In this document: positions 45,083-54,525 of the stretch, piece by piece | Layout of the letters: each line of letters opens with the position of its first letter | Position numbering within the stretch: position 1 is the first letter of the stretch | DNA from: CAADGU01 sp964581605 | GTDB taxonomy: Bacteria > Chloroflexota > Anaerolineae > Promineifilales > Promineifilaceae | Reading direction: 5' to 3' | DNA: 64,000 bases | NCBI GenBank assembly: GCA_964581605.1 | Contig: CAZOPF010000002.1 | Location: 1 to 64,000 of the forward strand | Notes under the pieces: model-generated | What the model was told of the DNA's origin: nothing | Database searches by the model: none | Seen by the model: the letters and a program-made list of their open reading frames with translations, nothing else | Translations under genes and position numbers: made by a program

Positions 45083-46386
45083 GTACCCCAGTTATTCGTG
45101 TTGAAAATCTGTCCAAGAGCTATCGTATTGGTTTGCCGCCGCAGGATGACCAGGGGAGGATGGCTTTCTTGCGTAAGGCGGCGGGCACGTTTGGCTATCT
45201 GGCTTCTACTTTGCGTGATGCTTCGGAAGCGGAAATTTTGTGGGCGATCCGGGATGTTTCGTTTGAGGTGGAGCAAGGGGAAGTGGTGGGTCTGGTCGGC
45301 CGTAATGGAGCGGGAAAAAGCACGTTGTTGAAAATTCTCTCTCGCATTACAGACCCTACACACGGCCGGGCGTTTATTAACGGCCGTGTCGGTTCCCTCC
45401 TTGAAGTTGGCACTGGTTTTCACCCGGAACTGACCGGCCGGGAAAATATCTACCTCAACGGCGCTGTTCTGGGGATGAAACGGGCCGAGATTGACGCCAA
45501 ATTTGATGAAATTGCTGCTTTTTCTGGCGTGGAGAAATTTCTGGACACACCGGTCAAACGGTATTCCAGCGGCATGTCGGTGCGGCTGGCTTTTTCGGTG
45601 GCGGCCCATTTGCAGCCGGAAGTATTGCTGGTGGATGAAGTGTTGGCGGTGGGTGACGCCGCTTTTCAGAAGAAGTGCCTGGGCAAAATGGGCGATGTGG
45701 CCGCCGAAGGGCGCACGGTTCTTTTTGTCTCGCATAACATGGTGGCGGTGCAAAATTTATGCAACCGGGCCATCTGGCTGCAAGAAGGACGGTTGGTGGC
45801 TGACAGCAATGCCAATGATATCGTCATGCAGTATTTACAGGCGGCCAATCCGGGGCTGCGTGAGCAGGTGTGGGAAGAAATGGAACGGGCGCCGGGTAAT
45901 GATCTGGTGCGGCTGCGGCGGTTGAGCGTGCGGCCGGCACAGGGCAGCCCCGAAGAAGCTATTACCATGGAAACGCCCTTTGTGGTGGAAGTGGAATTTT
46001 GGAATCTTACCTCTGACCTCTTTCTGGATGTTCGCCTTTTCCTGTATACAGAATATGATGTGGTCGCGTTAGGTGCGGATACATCCTATGAGCCTGAGTG
46101 GCACGGCCGTCAATTTCCGGAGGGCATTTTCCATACCGAATGTCTCATTCCCGGTAACTGGCTCAACAGTGGTAATTACCGGGTGGGCGTGGAAATTGTG
46201 AAGGACGGCCGTCGCAAAGTGTATGTGCAGGAGAGCGATTGGCTAAACTTTGATATTACCGAATTAGGAGAACGGGGAGGAACCTGGTATGGCAAAGAGC
46301 GCGGCATTTTCCGCCCACGTCTGCAATGGAAAACAGAACTGGTTAGCCAGAGCCAGGGCATAGAAGAAGAAATGGCTTTGCCATAA
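45079..46386 (+). CDS. ABC polysaccharide export ATPase (Wzt/TagH-like) with C-terminal domain
   Basis: A 435-residue protein starting at GTG 45079, which overlaps the permease stop. Walker A is GRNGAGKSTLLKIL, the signature is YSSGMSVRLAF, and Walker B is VLLVDEVLAVGD. From about residue 275 a beta-rich domain follows (ETPFVVEVEFWN, NWLNSGNYRVGVEIV). In Wzt exporters such a C-terminal domain binds the modified end of the glycan. This suggests a glycan whose non-reducing end is capped or decorated before export. Confidence 0.93.
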   Translation: MSTPVIRVENLSKSYRIGLPPQDDQGRMAFLRKAAGTFGYLASTLRDASEAEILWAIRDVSFEVEQGEVVGLVGRNGAGKSTLLKILSRITDPTHGRAFINGRVGSLLEVGTGFHPELTGRENIYLNGAVLGMKRAEIDAKFDEIAAFSGVEKFLDTPVKRYSSGMSVRLAFSVAAHLQPEVLLVDEVLAVGDAAFQKKCLGKMGDVAAEGRTVLFVSHNMVAVQNLCNRAIWLQEGRLVADSNANDIVMQYLQAANPGLREQVWEEMERAPGNDLVRLRRLSVRPAQGSPEEAITMETPFVVEVEFWNLTSDLFLDVRLFLYTEYDVVALGADTSYEPEWHGRQFPEGIFHTECLIPGNWLNSGNYRVGVEIVKDGRRKVYVQESDWLNFDITELGERGGTWYGKERGIFRPRLQWKTELVSQSQGIEEEMALP

Positions 46387-46390
46387 CAAC

Positions 46391-46424
46391 GCAGACCCAA
46401 GGGCTTTCTTAAACCCTTCGGGTC
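46391..46424. repeat. Hairpin between exporter and sulfotransferase genes
   Basis: AGACCCAAGGG and CCCTTCGGGTCT flank a short AT-rich loop and pair with one bulge. There is no T-tract at its end. It lies just before the ATG at 46427 and argues that translation starts further in, at 46448. Confidence 0.55.
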
Positions 46425-46447
46425 TTATGTCTTACATTGAGGGTTTC

Positions 46448-47401
46448 ATGGTATTGGACAAAGAATTCCTGTTTATCATCGGCGCGCCGCGCAGCGGCAC
46501 AACCTGGGTACAACTGATGCTGGGGGCGCACCCGGCCGTTTGTACATCTGTTGAACTCACCTTATTTGTTTATACCAATCGCTGGATTTACATCTGGGAC
46601 AGACAGGTGGAGGATATTGCCGCCGAACGATGGCACATTGGCCTGCCTATGATCTGGAACGAAGAGGAGTTTTATGGCTTTCTGCGCCAATTTTTAGAGC
46701 AGGCTTATGGGCGGGTCTGGGATGGCAACCCGGCCATTACCCACATTTTAGATAAACATCCCGCCTATGCCGCCTTTGTGGAGGAGATTAACCGGATGGT
46801 TCCTAACAGCCGGTTTATTCATGTGATTCGTGACGGCCGTGATGTGGCCGCCTCCATGGTCTCTGCCAAACAGCAAATGGGATTCGGTACCGGCACTGTC
46901 ACCGAATCGGCCGTTGCCTGGAAGGAACATGTTGAATGGGCGCGAAAAGGGCGGCAATTTGACGGCCGTTACCTGGAATTGCGCTATGAAGAGATCATGG
47001 CCGACCCCATTGCCGCCCTGACCACCCTTTATGATTTCTGTGGCCTGCCTGCCACCCCAGAACAGATCAAAACCATTGTAGATGAACACTCGTTTAACCG
47101 ACTCAAGGCGGAACGAGTTTCACCTGTAGAAGGCGTTACTTTGCCCCAAAACTTCTATCGCAAAGGGAAAGCAGGCGGCTGGCGCGATGATATACCCCCG
47201 GTTGAACGTTTCCTTTTTGACCGGGTTGCTGGTGATCTGCTGGTGGAATTGGGGTATGCAGAGCAGGGATGGTGGGCCGAAACAGCCAGCCAACGCTGGT
47301 GGCTGCCATTGCAAGCTGTTTTTTCTAGCCGCCAACGGATGCGGTCGGCTATCAAACAAGGCGTAAGGCGGCTTCGCCGACCTATCACCCATGGGGTGTA
47401 A
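46448..47401 (+). CDS. Sulfotransferase (PAPS-dependent)
   Basis: A 317-residue protein with the 5'-phosphosulfate loop GAPRSGTTWVQLML near its N-terminus and the 3'-phosphate motif RFIHVIRDGRDVAASM. These are the two PAPS-binding motifs of sulfotransferases. It probably sulfates a sugar of the exported glycan. GAGGG lies 4 bp before ATG 46448; an alternative ATG at 46427 sits directly after a hairpin with no ribosome site. Confidence 0.92.
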   Translation: MVLDKEFLFIIGAPRSGTTWVQLMLGAHPAVCTSVELTLFVYTNRWIYIWDRQVEDIAAERWHIGLPMIWNEEEFYGFLRQFLEQAYGRVWDGNPAITHILDKHPAYAAFVEEINRMVPNSRFIHVIRDGRDVAASMVSAKQQMGFGTGTVTESAVAWKEHVEWARKGRQFDGRYLELRYEEIMADPIAALTTLYDFCGLPATPEQIKTIVDEHSFNRLKAERVSPVEGVTLPQNFYRKGKAGGWRDDIPPVERFLFDRVAGDLLVELGYAEQGWWAETASQRWWLPLQAVFSSRQRMRSAIKQGVRRLRRPITHGV

Positions 47402-47419
47402 CACATCTCGCCAAACATC

Positions 47420-48946
47420 ATGTTCAATCGTCATGCCGGTCTGGTGCTTTTACTTATCCTGATCGCCCTGGTTGGCCTGGGGCTGCTATTGTGGGCTACC
47501 CGTTGGGGCATTGGCACTTCGCCGGACTCCATCGCTTATATTAAAGCGGCACGGGATTTTTGGGCGGAGAGTGTCATTGTGGCGAATCCGGCATTGATTT
47601 TCCGCCCGCCGTTTTACCCCATGTTGCTGGCGGCCGTTAGTTTGGTGGGCATGGACCCGTTTATCACGGCCCGCTGGTTGAACGCCATTTTGTATGCTGT
47701 GAACATTTTGTTGGTAGGTATGATTATCCGGCAGTATCAGCCACGTTCTGCCTGGTTGGCTATTTTGGGCGCACTGCTCATGTTGTTTGCCAACCCTTTG
47801 CTGGAAATTCATGCGTATGCCTGGTCAGAGCCGTTGTTTATCTTGTTGGGTTATCTGGGTTTGCTGTTGCTGGCAAATTATGTGGAGCATGAAAAGAAGG
47901 GGTATCTGCTGCTGGCGGCCGTCTTGTTGGGGCTGGCTCTGCTGACGCGCTATGCCGGGGTTGCATTTTTGGCGACGGCCGCGCTGTCACTGCTGTTGTT
48001 GGGGCGGCAATCATGGGGGCGGCGGCTGGGCACGGCCGTCCTCTTTGGGCTTGTGGCTGTTTTGCCACTGCTCCTCTGGCTGGCGCGGCATATAGGCAGC
48101 GACCGGCTGGCTGGTGGCCGCGCTTTTGTCTTTCATCCGGCCGGGCGCGGCCATTTCTGGCAGGCGGTTTATACCTTTTCGGACTGGTTACAAGCGCCCC
48201 TGGTTTCTCCGGGGTTCCTGCGGGTGGCACTATTGGTGGGGGTGGCTGGGGCGGCCGTGGCCCTTCTCCTGCACCGTTTTGCCACCCCACGCCGCCAGCA
48301 TAACGTTATTCCCTCCATTTACAAAATATTGCTTTTGTTGCTTCCGGTTTATATTTTGTTTTTGCTCATTTCCATCTCCTTTTTAGATGCCGCCACCCCC
48401 TTGGATAATCGGATTTTGTCTCCCTTGTATCCGGCATTGGTTATGTTGGGACTGTATGCTTTAGAAGAGTTGTTCCAACAAAGCCAGCGCTGGCGGGCGA
48501 TACAGGTAAGTTTGGTGCTGTTGCTGGTGATATTTGTGGGGATGTCGGCCGTCAGAAACGGCCGTTGGATATGGCAGGCATCTCAAAATGGCCTGGGCTT
48601 CTCCAGCCTGGCCTGGCAGCAAGCGGAACTCATTGCCCAGATAAAAATGCTGCCCACGGATACCTTGATCTTCTCCAATCTCCCCGATGCCGTTTATTTT
48701 TTGGCTGAACGGCCGGCCAACCCCCTGCCCAGAAAGCGCGACGCCACCACGCAGCAAATCAACAATCAGTATGAAGCTGACCTGGCCAGGATGGGTCGGC
48801 GTGTAAGCCAGGAAGAAGGGGTTGTGGTTTATTTTTTTGCCCTGCGCGGCAATCCCGCTTTACCACTGCCACAAGAATTGACCGATACGTTATTATTACA
48901 CCCGCTGGTAGAAACGGCCGAAGGCATCATCTTCAGCAGCCAATGA
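47420..48946 (+). CDS. ArnT/PMT-like membrane glycosyltransferase
   Basis: A 508-residue protein with about 10-12 membrane helices. The first external loop has SPDSIAYIKAARDF and then FRPPFYPMLLAAV, the Asp/Tyr and RPP-x-YP pattern of the ArnT/PMT (GT39/GT83) group, which uses a polyprenyl-phosphate sugar on the outer face. The C-terminal region has a short soluble end. It follows the sulfotransferase by 18 bp; a polyprenyl-phosphate sugar synthase of the Dpm type follows directly. Confidence 0.85.
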   Translation: MFNRHAGLVLLLILIALVGLGLLLWATRWGIGTSPDSIAYIKAARDFWAESVIVANPALIFRPPFYPMLLAAVSLVGMDPFITARWLNAILYAVNILLVGMIIRQYQPRSAWLAILGALLMLFANPLLEIHAYAWSEPLFILLGYLGLLLLANYVEHEKKGYLLLAAVLLGLALLTRYAGVAFLATAALSLLLLGRQSWGRRLGTAVLFGLVAVLPLLLWLARHIGSDRLAGGRAFVFHPAGRGHFWQAVYTFSDWLQAPLVSPGFLRVALLVGVAGAAVALLLHRFATPRRQHNVIPSIYKILLLLLPVYILFLLISISFLDAATPLDNRILSPLYPALVMLGLYALEELFQQSQRWRAIQVSLVLLLVIFVGMSAVRNGRWIWQASQNGLGFSSLAWQQAELIAQIKMLPTDTLIFSNLPDAVYFLAERPANPLPRKRDATTQQINNQYEADLARMGRRVSQEEGVVVYFFALRGNPALPLPQELTDTLLLHPLVETAEGIIFSSQ

Positions 48947-48976
48947 GAACAAATGACAAGGTAGACAAAAATAACT

Positions 48977-49672
48977 ATGAAAATTTCTGTGGTAATTCCC
49001 TGCTATAACGAAATGAAAACTATTCAACTGATCATCGAAAAGGTATTGGCAGTTAACCTGGATGGTCTGGAAAAAGAGCTGGTTATTGTAGATGACGGAT
49101 CGAAAGACGGGACGAGAGATTACCTGGATACATTACGGTCAGACAATACCTTTCAAATCATTTTCCATGAGAAGAACAAGGGCAAGGGTGGGGCGTTACG
49201 GACCGGTTTTGCCCATGCTACCGGCGACATTATCATTGTGCAGGATGCTGACCTGGAATATGATCCCCACGAGTACCCCCGGTTATTGAACCCCATCTTG
49301 AATGGGAATGCGGATATTGTGTATGGTTCTCGTTTTGCCGGAGGTGATTCGCACCGTGTCCTCTATTTCTGGCATTCGCTGGGCAACAAAGTTCTCACGC
49401 TGATGTCCAACATGTTCACAAACCTGAACCTGACAGACATGGAGGTGTGTTACAAAGTTTTTAAGCGGTCGGTTCTGGAAAAAATTGAATTGAAGGAAGA
49501 CCGTTTTGGGTTTGAGCCAGAATTCACAGCTAAGGCGGCCCGGCAGGGGTTTGTTTTTTATGAAGTGGGTATTTCTTATTACGGCCGTACCTATGCCGAA
49601 GGTAAAAAAATCAACTGGAAAGATGGCTTACGCGCCATTTATGTCATTGTGAAATACGGAATCTTGCGCTAA
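48977..49672 (+). CDS. GT2 glycosyltransferase (Dpm/GtrB-like)
   Basis: A 231-residue soluble GT2 enzyme: VVIPCYNEMKTIQLIIEKVL, VIVDDGSKDGTRDYL, VQDADLEYDP (metal DxD) and DMEVCYKVFKRSVL. Without C-terminal membrane helices it resembles polyprenyl-phosphate mannose/glucose synthases. It probably makes the lipid-linked sugar donor for the neighbouring ArnT/PMT-like transferase. Confidence 0.9.
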   Translation: MKISVVIPCYNEMKTIQLIIEKVLAVNLDGLEKELVIVDDGSKDGTRDYLDTLRSDNTFQIIFHEKNKGKGGALRTGFAHATGDIIIVQDADLEYDPHEYPRLLNPILNGNADIVYGSRFAGGDSHRVLYFWHSLGNKVLTLMSNMFTNLNLTDMEVCYKVFKRSVLEKIELKEDRFGFEPEFTAKAARQGFVFYEVGISYYGRTYAEGKKINWKDGLRAIYVIVKYGILR

Positions 49673-49692
49673 AAGCCAGGCACACAGCTCCT

Positions 49693-51552
49693 ATGTCCAC
49701 CGTCAGCGTCATCATCCCCGCTTATAACCAGGGTCATTTTTTGGCCGAAGCCATTAACAGTGTATTGGCCCAAACCTACCAGGATGTTGAACTTATGGTG
49801 GTAGATGATGGCTCAACGGATCATACGGCCGAAGTTGCCCACACCTTCACCGACCCCCGTGTGCGTTACGTTTACAAGCCAAATGGCGGCCTCTCCTCGG
49901 CGCGTAACGAAGGGGTACGCCATGCCAGCGGGGAATACCTCTCCTATCTCGATTCAGATGATTGCTTTTTGCCAGAGAAGTTGGCTTTATTGGTGGCTGA
50001 ATTGGAAGCCAGACCTCATCTGGGCCTGGTGGCCGGGCAGGCCATTCCGGTGGATGAACACGGCCGTACCGTTGGTAAAAAGTTCGACACCCCCCTCCCT
50101 GGCGATCCCCGCCAATTACTTTTAGGCAACCCATTGCATGTGGGCAGTGTGCTGTTGCGCCGCTGCTGGCAAGAAAAAGTGGGCTTTTTTGACGAAACGC
50201 TCCGTTCTTATGAAGATTGGGATATGTGGTTGCGGCTGGCGTTGGCCGGTTGCCAGATGGCTTATGTGCCCCAGCCCGTCTCTTTGTATCGCTTCCATAC
50301 AGCCCAGATGACCCGTGACGGCGGGCAAATGACCACTGCCACTTTTGCCGTTCTGGACAAATTGTTTAGCAACCCCCAGCTACCCCCTGATTGGCAGGCC
50401 CTGAAGGGGCTTGCCTACAGCCAGGCCAATTTGCGCAAAGCGGCACAGGCTTACCGCAACCGTCAATATCAAATCGGCCAGGAGAGTTTGCGCCAGGCCG
50501 TAGCCCTTGATCCTTCCCTGACGGCCGATCATGCCGAACCATTAGCCCGCCATTTTGCCGCCTGGATTGAACTGCCCAAAATAGCTGATAAATTTGCTTT
50601 TCTGCAAGACATTTATAACAACCTGCCACCTGAGATACCTGCCTTACAGGAGCGGCGGCGGCAGGATTTAAGCCGTGCAGCTATGCAAATGGCTTATGAA
50701 GCCTTTTCCCGGCGGGATATGCCTAAAACGCGCACGGCCGTGCGCCACGCCCTACGTTACCAACCTGGCCGCCTGACCAATCGNNNNNNNNNNNNNNNNN
50801 NNNNNNNNNNNNNNNNNNNNNNNNNNNNNNNNNNNNNNNNNNNNNNNNNNNNNNNNNNNNNNNNNNNNNNNNNNNNNNNNNNNAGCACCTACATGGTCAA
50901 TATGCTGAAAAGCCACCCAGACATCATGGCTGATTATGAAAGATTGGATGTGATGAAACAAGAAAACAAAACGGCCGCTGAACAGTTAGCCTGGGTCCGT
51001 GAGTTTTTGACTCCGCCACTGGTTGGCAAATATAAGGCAGTCGGTTTTAAGACCAAACTCAAAGATGTGTTAGACATGGATGGGTTTACCCACCTGCTGC
51101 AACAAAAACGGCCGCATATCATCCATATGCAGCGGCGCAACGTCATTAAGGCGGTTGTCTCCAGAGTGAATGCCCGCCGGCTGCATGATAAAACCGGGAC
51201 GTGGAATCTTTACAATGAGTCTGACCGCCTGGCCCCGGCTGTCTTGGATTTTGAGCAATTTGACACGATGGTGCGCAACCGGGAAGCGCAGGATGCGGCC
51301 CTTTCTGAGTTTGTAGCCCGGTTTAATTTGCCCAAAATGGTTATCGCTTATGAAGATCTGCTGCAAAATCGTGACCATATTTTGCGGGAACTGTTTGATT
51401 TCTTGCATGTGCGCTGGGTGCCTGTGGCCGCGACTACCAAAAAGAACACAGGTGATGACCTGCGCGAAGCGATTGCCAATTATGATGAGATACGCGCCCA
51501 TTATGCAGCTACCCGGTATGCAGCGATGTTTGACGAAGTGCTGGTTTCGTAA
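49693..51552 (+). CDS. GT2 glycosyltransferase joined to a sulfotransferase domain across an assembly gap
   Basis: Before the gap (49693-50783) the protein is a GT2 enzyme: VIIPAYNQGHFL, VVDDGSTDHTAE, YLDSDDCFLPEKL, then a helical TPR-like region (ANLRKAAQAYRNRQYQIG). After 100 N it continues in frame with a sulfotransferase-like domain (STYMVNMLKSHPDI, likely the end of the PAPS loop; HMQRRNVIKAVVSRVNA as the 3'-phosphate region). The 100 N are a standard unknown-length filler, so frame continuity is not proven. It could be one two-domain enzyme or two genes. The PAPS-loop start is lost in the gap. Confidence 0.7.
   Translation: MSTVSVIIPAYNQGHFLAEAINSVLAQTYQDVELMVVDDGSTDHTAEVAHTFTDPRVRYVYKPNGGLSSARNEGVRHASGEYLSYLDSDDCFLPEKLALLVAELEARPHLGLVAGQAIPVDEHGRTVGKKFDTPLPGDPRQLLLGNPLHVGSVLLRRCWQEKVGFFDETLRSYEDWDMWLRLALAGCQMAYVPQPVSLYRFHTAQMTRDGGQMTTATFAVLDKLFSNPQLPPDWQALKGLAYSQANLRKAAQAYRNRQYQIGQESLRQAVALDPSLTADHAEPLARHFAAWIELPKIADKFAFLQDIYNNLPPEIPALQERRRQDLSRAAMQMAYEAFSRRDMPKTRTAVRHALRYQPGRLTNXXXXXXXXXXXXXXXXXXXXXXXXXXXXXXXXXXSTYMVNMLKSHPDIMADYERLDVMKQENKTAAEQLAWVREFLTPPLVGKYKAVGFKTKLKDVLDMDGFTHLLQQKRPHIIHMQRRNVIKAVVSRVNARRLHDKTGTWNLYNESDRLAPAVLDFEQFDTMVRNREAQDAALSEFVARFNLPKMVIAYEDLLQNRDHILRELFDFLHVRWVPVAATTKKNTGDDLREAIANYDEIRAHYAATRYAAMFDEVLVS
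50784..50883. other. Assembly gap (100 N)
   Basis: Exactly 100 N, the usual placeholder for a scaffold gap of unknown size. The sequence on both sides is coding. Confidence 0.99.
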
Positions 51553-51565
51553 AAGGTAGTAAACG

Positions 51566-53437
51566 ATGCCCGGTTTAATTGGTTTTGCCGGTGGGGTGGC
51601 CAACGGCCGTACCCTGCTCTCCTTAATGGCTCATGCACTGGAGCCAGACAAACGATTCAAAACAGAAAGTTATACGGCCGAAGGGATTGGCCTGGGGCGT
51701 GTTTCGCTGGGAATTTTGAACCCCCGGCCGCAGCCTCATTGGAATGCTGACCAGACCGTTTGCCTGGTGATGGAGGGTGAGCTTTTTGCTACGGAACCGT
51801 TGCGCCAGGAACTAACCCGGCGCGGCTGCCACTTTGCCCAACATGATGATCCTGAACTGATACTGCATTTGTATCAGGAATTTGGCTGTCAATTTCCGCA
51901 GATGCTCAATGGCGCATTTGCTGTTGCCATCTGGGACGGCCGTACCCAAACCCTGCTCGTGGCCAATGACCGGCTGGGGCTATATCCCCTTTATTATGCC
52001 CAGGCAGGCGGCGAACCCGGAGCGGATTCGGGCCGTTTGCTGTTTGCTTCTGGTGTGCGGGCCATTTTGGCCGATACGGCCGTGCCCCGCACCATAGACC
52101 GCATTGCCCTGGCCCAATACCTCACCTTTGACCACTGCCTGCACGACTCCACCTTTGTTCAGGCTGTGCGCCTGCTGCCGCCTGCTTCCCTGCTCACCTG
52201 GCAGGCGGGGCGGCTGACCATCGCCCCCACCTGGCGGCCACACATGCCCCGGCAATATGAACTCATCCCTGAACGCGACTGGCTGGAAATGACCAAAGAG
52301 GCGATGCGCACGGCCGTCGAACGACAGTCTGGCGGTGCGGCACGTTTAGGCATGTTGCTCAGTGGCGGGTTGGACTCCCGCTATTTGCTGGGGCTTATAT
52401 GTGGTGGCGCGGCCAACTGCAATTTGCAAACGTTCACCTGGGGCATTCCCCACTGTGACGATGCCCGCTATGCCAGAGAAGCGGCCGCCAGCCGGGGCAC
52501 AAACCATCACTTCTTTGAACTGCGCCCCGATTGGCTCATGGGGTTGGCGGATGAATGTGCCCGCCAGGTGGACGGCATGGGCAACATCCTCAATTTGCAC
52601 GCCCGCGCTGTGGTGGAGCAGTGTGCGCCCCATGCTGATGTGATCGTGAAGGGTTTTTTGGGTGATGCCATGGCCGGTTATGCCCAGATGCACCAGCATT
52701 GGGCCGATTATGACGACGACACGCGCATCCAGGCACACCTGTCTGTTCACCGCGCCCAGGGGGTGATTACCTTCGAGCAGCCAGAGCAGGATGAACTGTT
52801 TACACCTGAATTTCGCACAACCGTTGGCAATGCCGTGTGGGAGAGTTACCGCCGCGGAATGGATGAATCTGGCTCTACCCTGCTGGCTGACCAGCGCATC
52901 TATTTTGATTACCGCCAACGGGTGCCCCGGCATACGTTGAACGGTGTAGAGGTGGTGCGGGCGCGTGCGGCCGTGCGGCTGCCCTTTGCCGATAATGATT
53001 TGATTGACCTCTTTTTGCGTATGCCACCCGGTTTACGGTACGGACGCCGGATAATGCGTGACGCTTTCATTGAAGAGTATCCCGATCTGGCAAAAATCCC
53101 ATCGCCTGATGATGGGCTGCCGATGATTGAATGTGCCCGCACCACGCGGATTCGTGTGGGCCGATTGGTACGCTGGCAGTTGCAAAAAGCGGGGTTGAAG
53201 CAGGTCAGTTATTTGGGATTACGGCCGTACAAAGATTACCCCGCCTGGTTCCGCGGCCCCCTCCGCCCCTGGGTGGAAGCCACCTTGCTGGACAAACGCC
53301 ACCTGGAACGAGGCGATTTTAACCCCGATACGATCCGCCGTCTGGTCAACGAGCATATGTCCGGCCAGCACAACCACGTCCTTAAACTGGGCGCCTTGTT
53401 GAGCATTGAATTATGGCGACGGCAATGTATAGATTAA
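51566..53437 (+). CDS. Asparagine-synthetase-like protein without the glutaminase Cys
   Basis: A 623-residue protein with the class-II amidotransferase plus synthetase plan of AsnB. It begins M-P-G-L-I-G instead of the usual M-C-G-x-x-G, so the catalytic Cys2 for glutamine hydrolysis is missing. The rest of the N-terminal domain is present (GIGLGRVSLGIL, HDDPELILHLY, VAIWDGRT). The synthetase half keeps the PP-loop SGGLDS at residues 266-271. Such enzymes may use ammonia or make other amide or lactam bonds. In exopolysaccharide clusters, AsnB-like proteins modify sugars or peptides. It follows the GT2/sulfotransferase gene by 13 bp. Confidence 0.88.
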   Translation: MPGLIGFAGGVANGRTLLSLMAHALEPDKRFKTESYTAEGIGLGRVSLGILNPRPQPHWNADQTVCLVMEGELFATEPLRQELTRRGCHFAQHDDPELILHLYQEFGCQFPQMLNGAFAVAIWDGRTQTLLVANDRLGLYPLYYAQAGGEPGADSGRLLFASGVRAILADTAVPRTIDRIALAQYLTFDHCLHDSTFVQAVRLLPPASLLTWQAGRLTIAPTWRPHMPRQYELIPERDWLEMTKEAMRTAVERQSGGAARLGMLLSGGLDSRYLLGLICGGAANCNLQTFTWGIPHCDDARYAREAAASRGTNHHFFELRPDWLMGLADECARQVDGMGNILNLHARAVVEQCAPHADVIVKGFLGDAMAGYAQMHQHWADYDDDTRIQAHLSVHRAQGVITFEQPEQDELFTPEFRTTVGNAVWESYRRGMDESGSTLLADQRIYFDYRQRVPRHTLNGVEVVRARAAVRLPFADNDLIDLFLRMPPGLRYGRRIMRDAFIEEYPDLAKIPSPDDGLPMIECARTTRIRVGRLVRWQLQKAGLKQVSYLGLRPYKDYPAWFRGPLRPWVEATLLDKRHLERGDFNPDTIRRLVNEHMSGQHNHVLKLGALLSIELWRRQCID

Positions 53438-53523
53438 GAGGCGGGAGACGTGCAACATAACGCCATCACGCGCCACGCCGCACGCCTCACGTATTGAGTA
53501 TGACCTTGCAAACGGAGAAATAG

Positions 53524-54525
53524 ATGAACCTTGGCGTTGCCAGACCTCCCGAAGATACCAACTCCTTTTTCCCAGAGATATTGGCCGATTTTCAGGCGCA
53601 TCATCAGGTGCAGCAATTTACGGAACGCACGATTAACTCTCCGGCATTCCACACCCGCCTGAACCGGCGGCTGTATCGGCGAGATTGGCAGGCTTTCTTG
53701 CAAGCACACGATGTGGTTTTTTTTGAATGGGCCAGCCGCTATCTGGTAGATGCCACCCAATTGCCCAAAACGTGTGGCATTGTCACCCGGCTGCACCGTT
53801 TTGAGATGTATGAATGGGCGGAACGGGTGAATTGGGATGTGGTGGATAAAATCATCCTGGTCAGCCAGGCCAAACAACGTGAATTTAACCGCCGTTTTCC
53901 CGGCCATGAAGCGAAAACGGTGGTGATTCCCGAAGGAACATCATTGGCGCGGTTTCAGGTGGAGAAACGGCCGTTCAACGGCGATATTGGCACGCTATGT
54001 CACCTGCGGCCGCGCAAGCGCGTTTACGAACTCATTCTGGCCTTTGCCGAACTGGCCAGGGTGCGCGGCGATGTACAATTGCACATTGCCGGTGGCGAAG
54101 CACCTTTATTGGGCGACTATCTTGAGGCGATGCACAGTGCGGTGCAAAAGCTGAAATTGCAAGAGCGTGTGACCTTTTATGGCAAAACCAGCAACCCCGA
54201 AAAATGGTATCGCCATATAGATATTTTTGTCTCCAACAGCTATTCTGAAGGGCTGCAACTGGCCCCCATGGAAGCCATCGCCTCTGGCAATTATGCCCTG
54301 GTGCATGATTGGGACGGAGCCGATGAATTGCTCCCGCCCGACTATCTCTACCTGACCGATAATGAGCTAAACGCCCGTATCAGCCATTTTTGCGATCTGC
54401 CAGAGGCAGAGCGGCAGCAGCATCGTGACCGGCAGTTAGCTATCGTCCATGAGAAGTTTGACATTAACCAGATCAAAACCCAGATTCGCCAGGTAGTAGA
54501 AGAGGTAGGGCAGCGTTATCAATGA
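53524..54525 (+). CDS. GT4-type glycosyltransferase
   Basis: A 333-residue enzyme of the GT-B fold. The C-terminal half has IGTLCHLRPRKRVYELILAF, LHIAGGEAPLL, VTFYGKTSNPEKWY and the donor-binding segment SNSYSEGLQLAPMEAIASG, typical of GT4. The N-terminal domain is shorter than usual. A GGAG site precedes the ATG by 6 bp. It overlaps the next GT4 gene by 4 bp. Confidence 0.88.
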   Translation: MNLGVARPPEDTNSFFPEILADFQAHHQVQQFTERTINSPAFHTRLNRRLYRRDWQAFLQAHDVVFFEWASRYLVDATQLPKTCGIVTRLHRFEMYEWAERVNWDVVDKIILVSQAKQREFNRRFPGHEAKTVVIPEGTSLARFQVEKRPFNGDIGTLCHLRPRKRVYELILAFAELARVRGDVQLHIAGGEAPLLGDYLEAMHSAVQKLKLQERVTFYGKTSNPEKWYRHIDIFVSNSYSEGLQLAPMEAIASGNYALVHDWDGADELLPPDYLYLTDNELNARISHFCDLPEAERQQHRDRQLAIVHEKFDINQIKTQIRQVVEEVGQRYQ

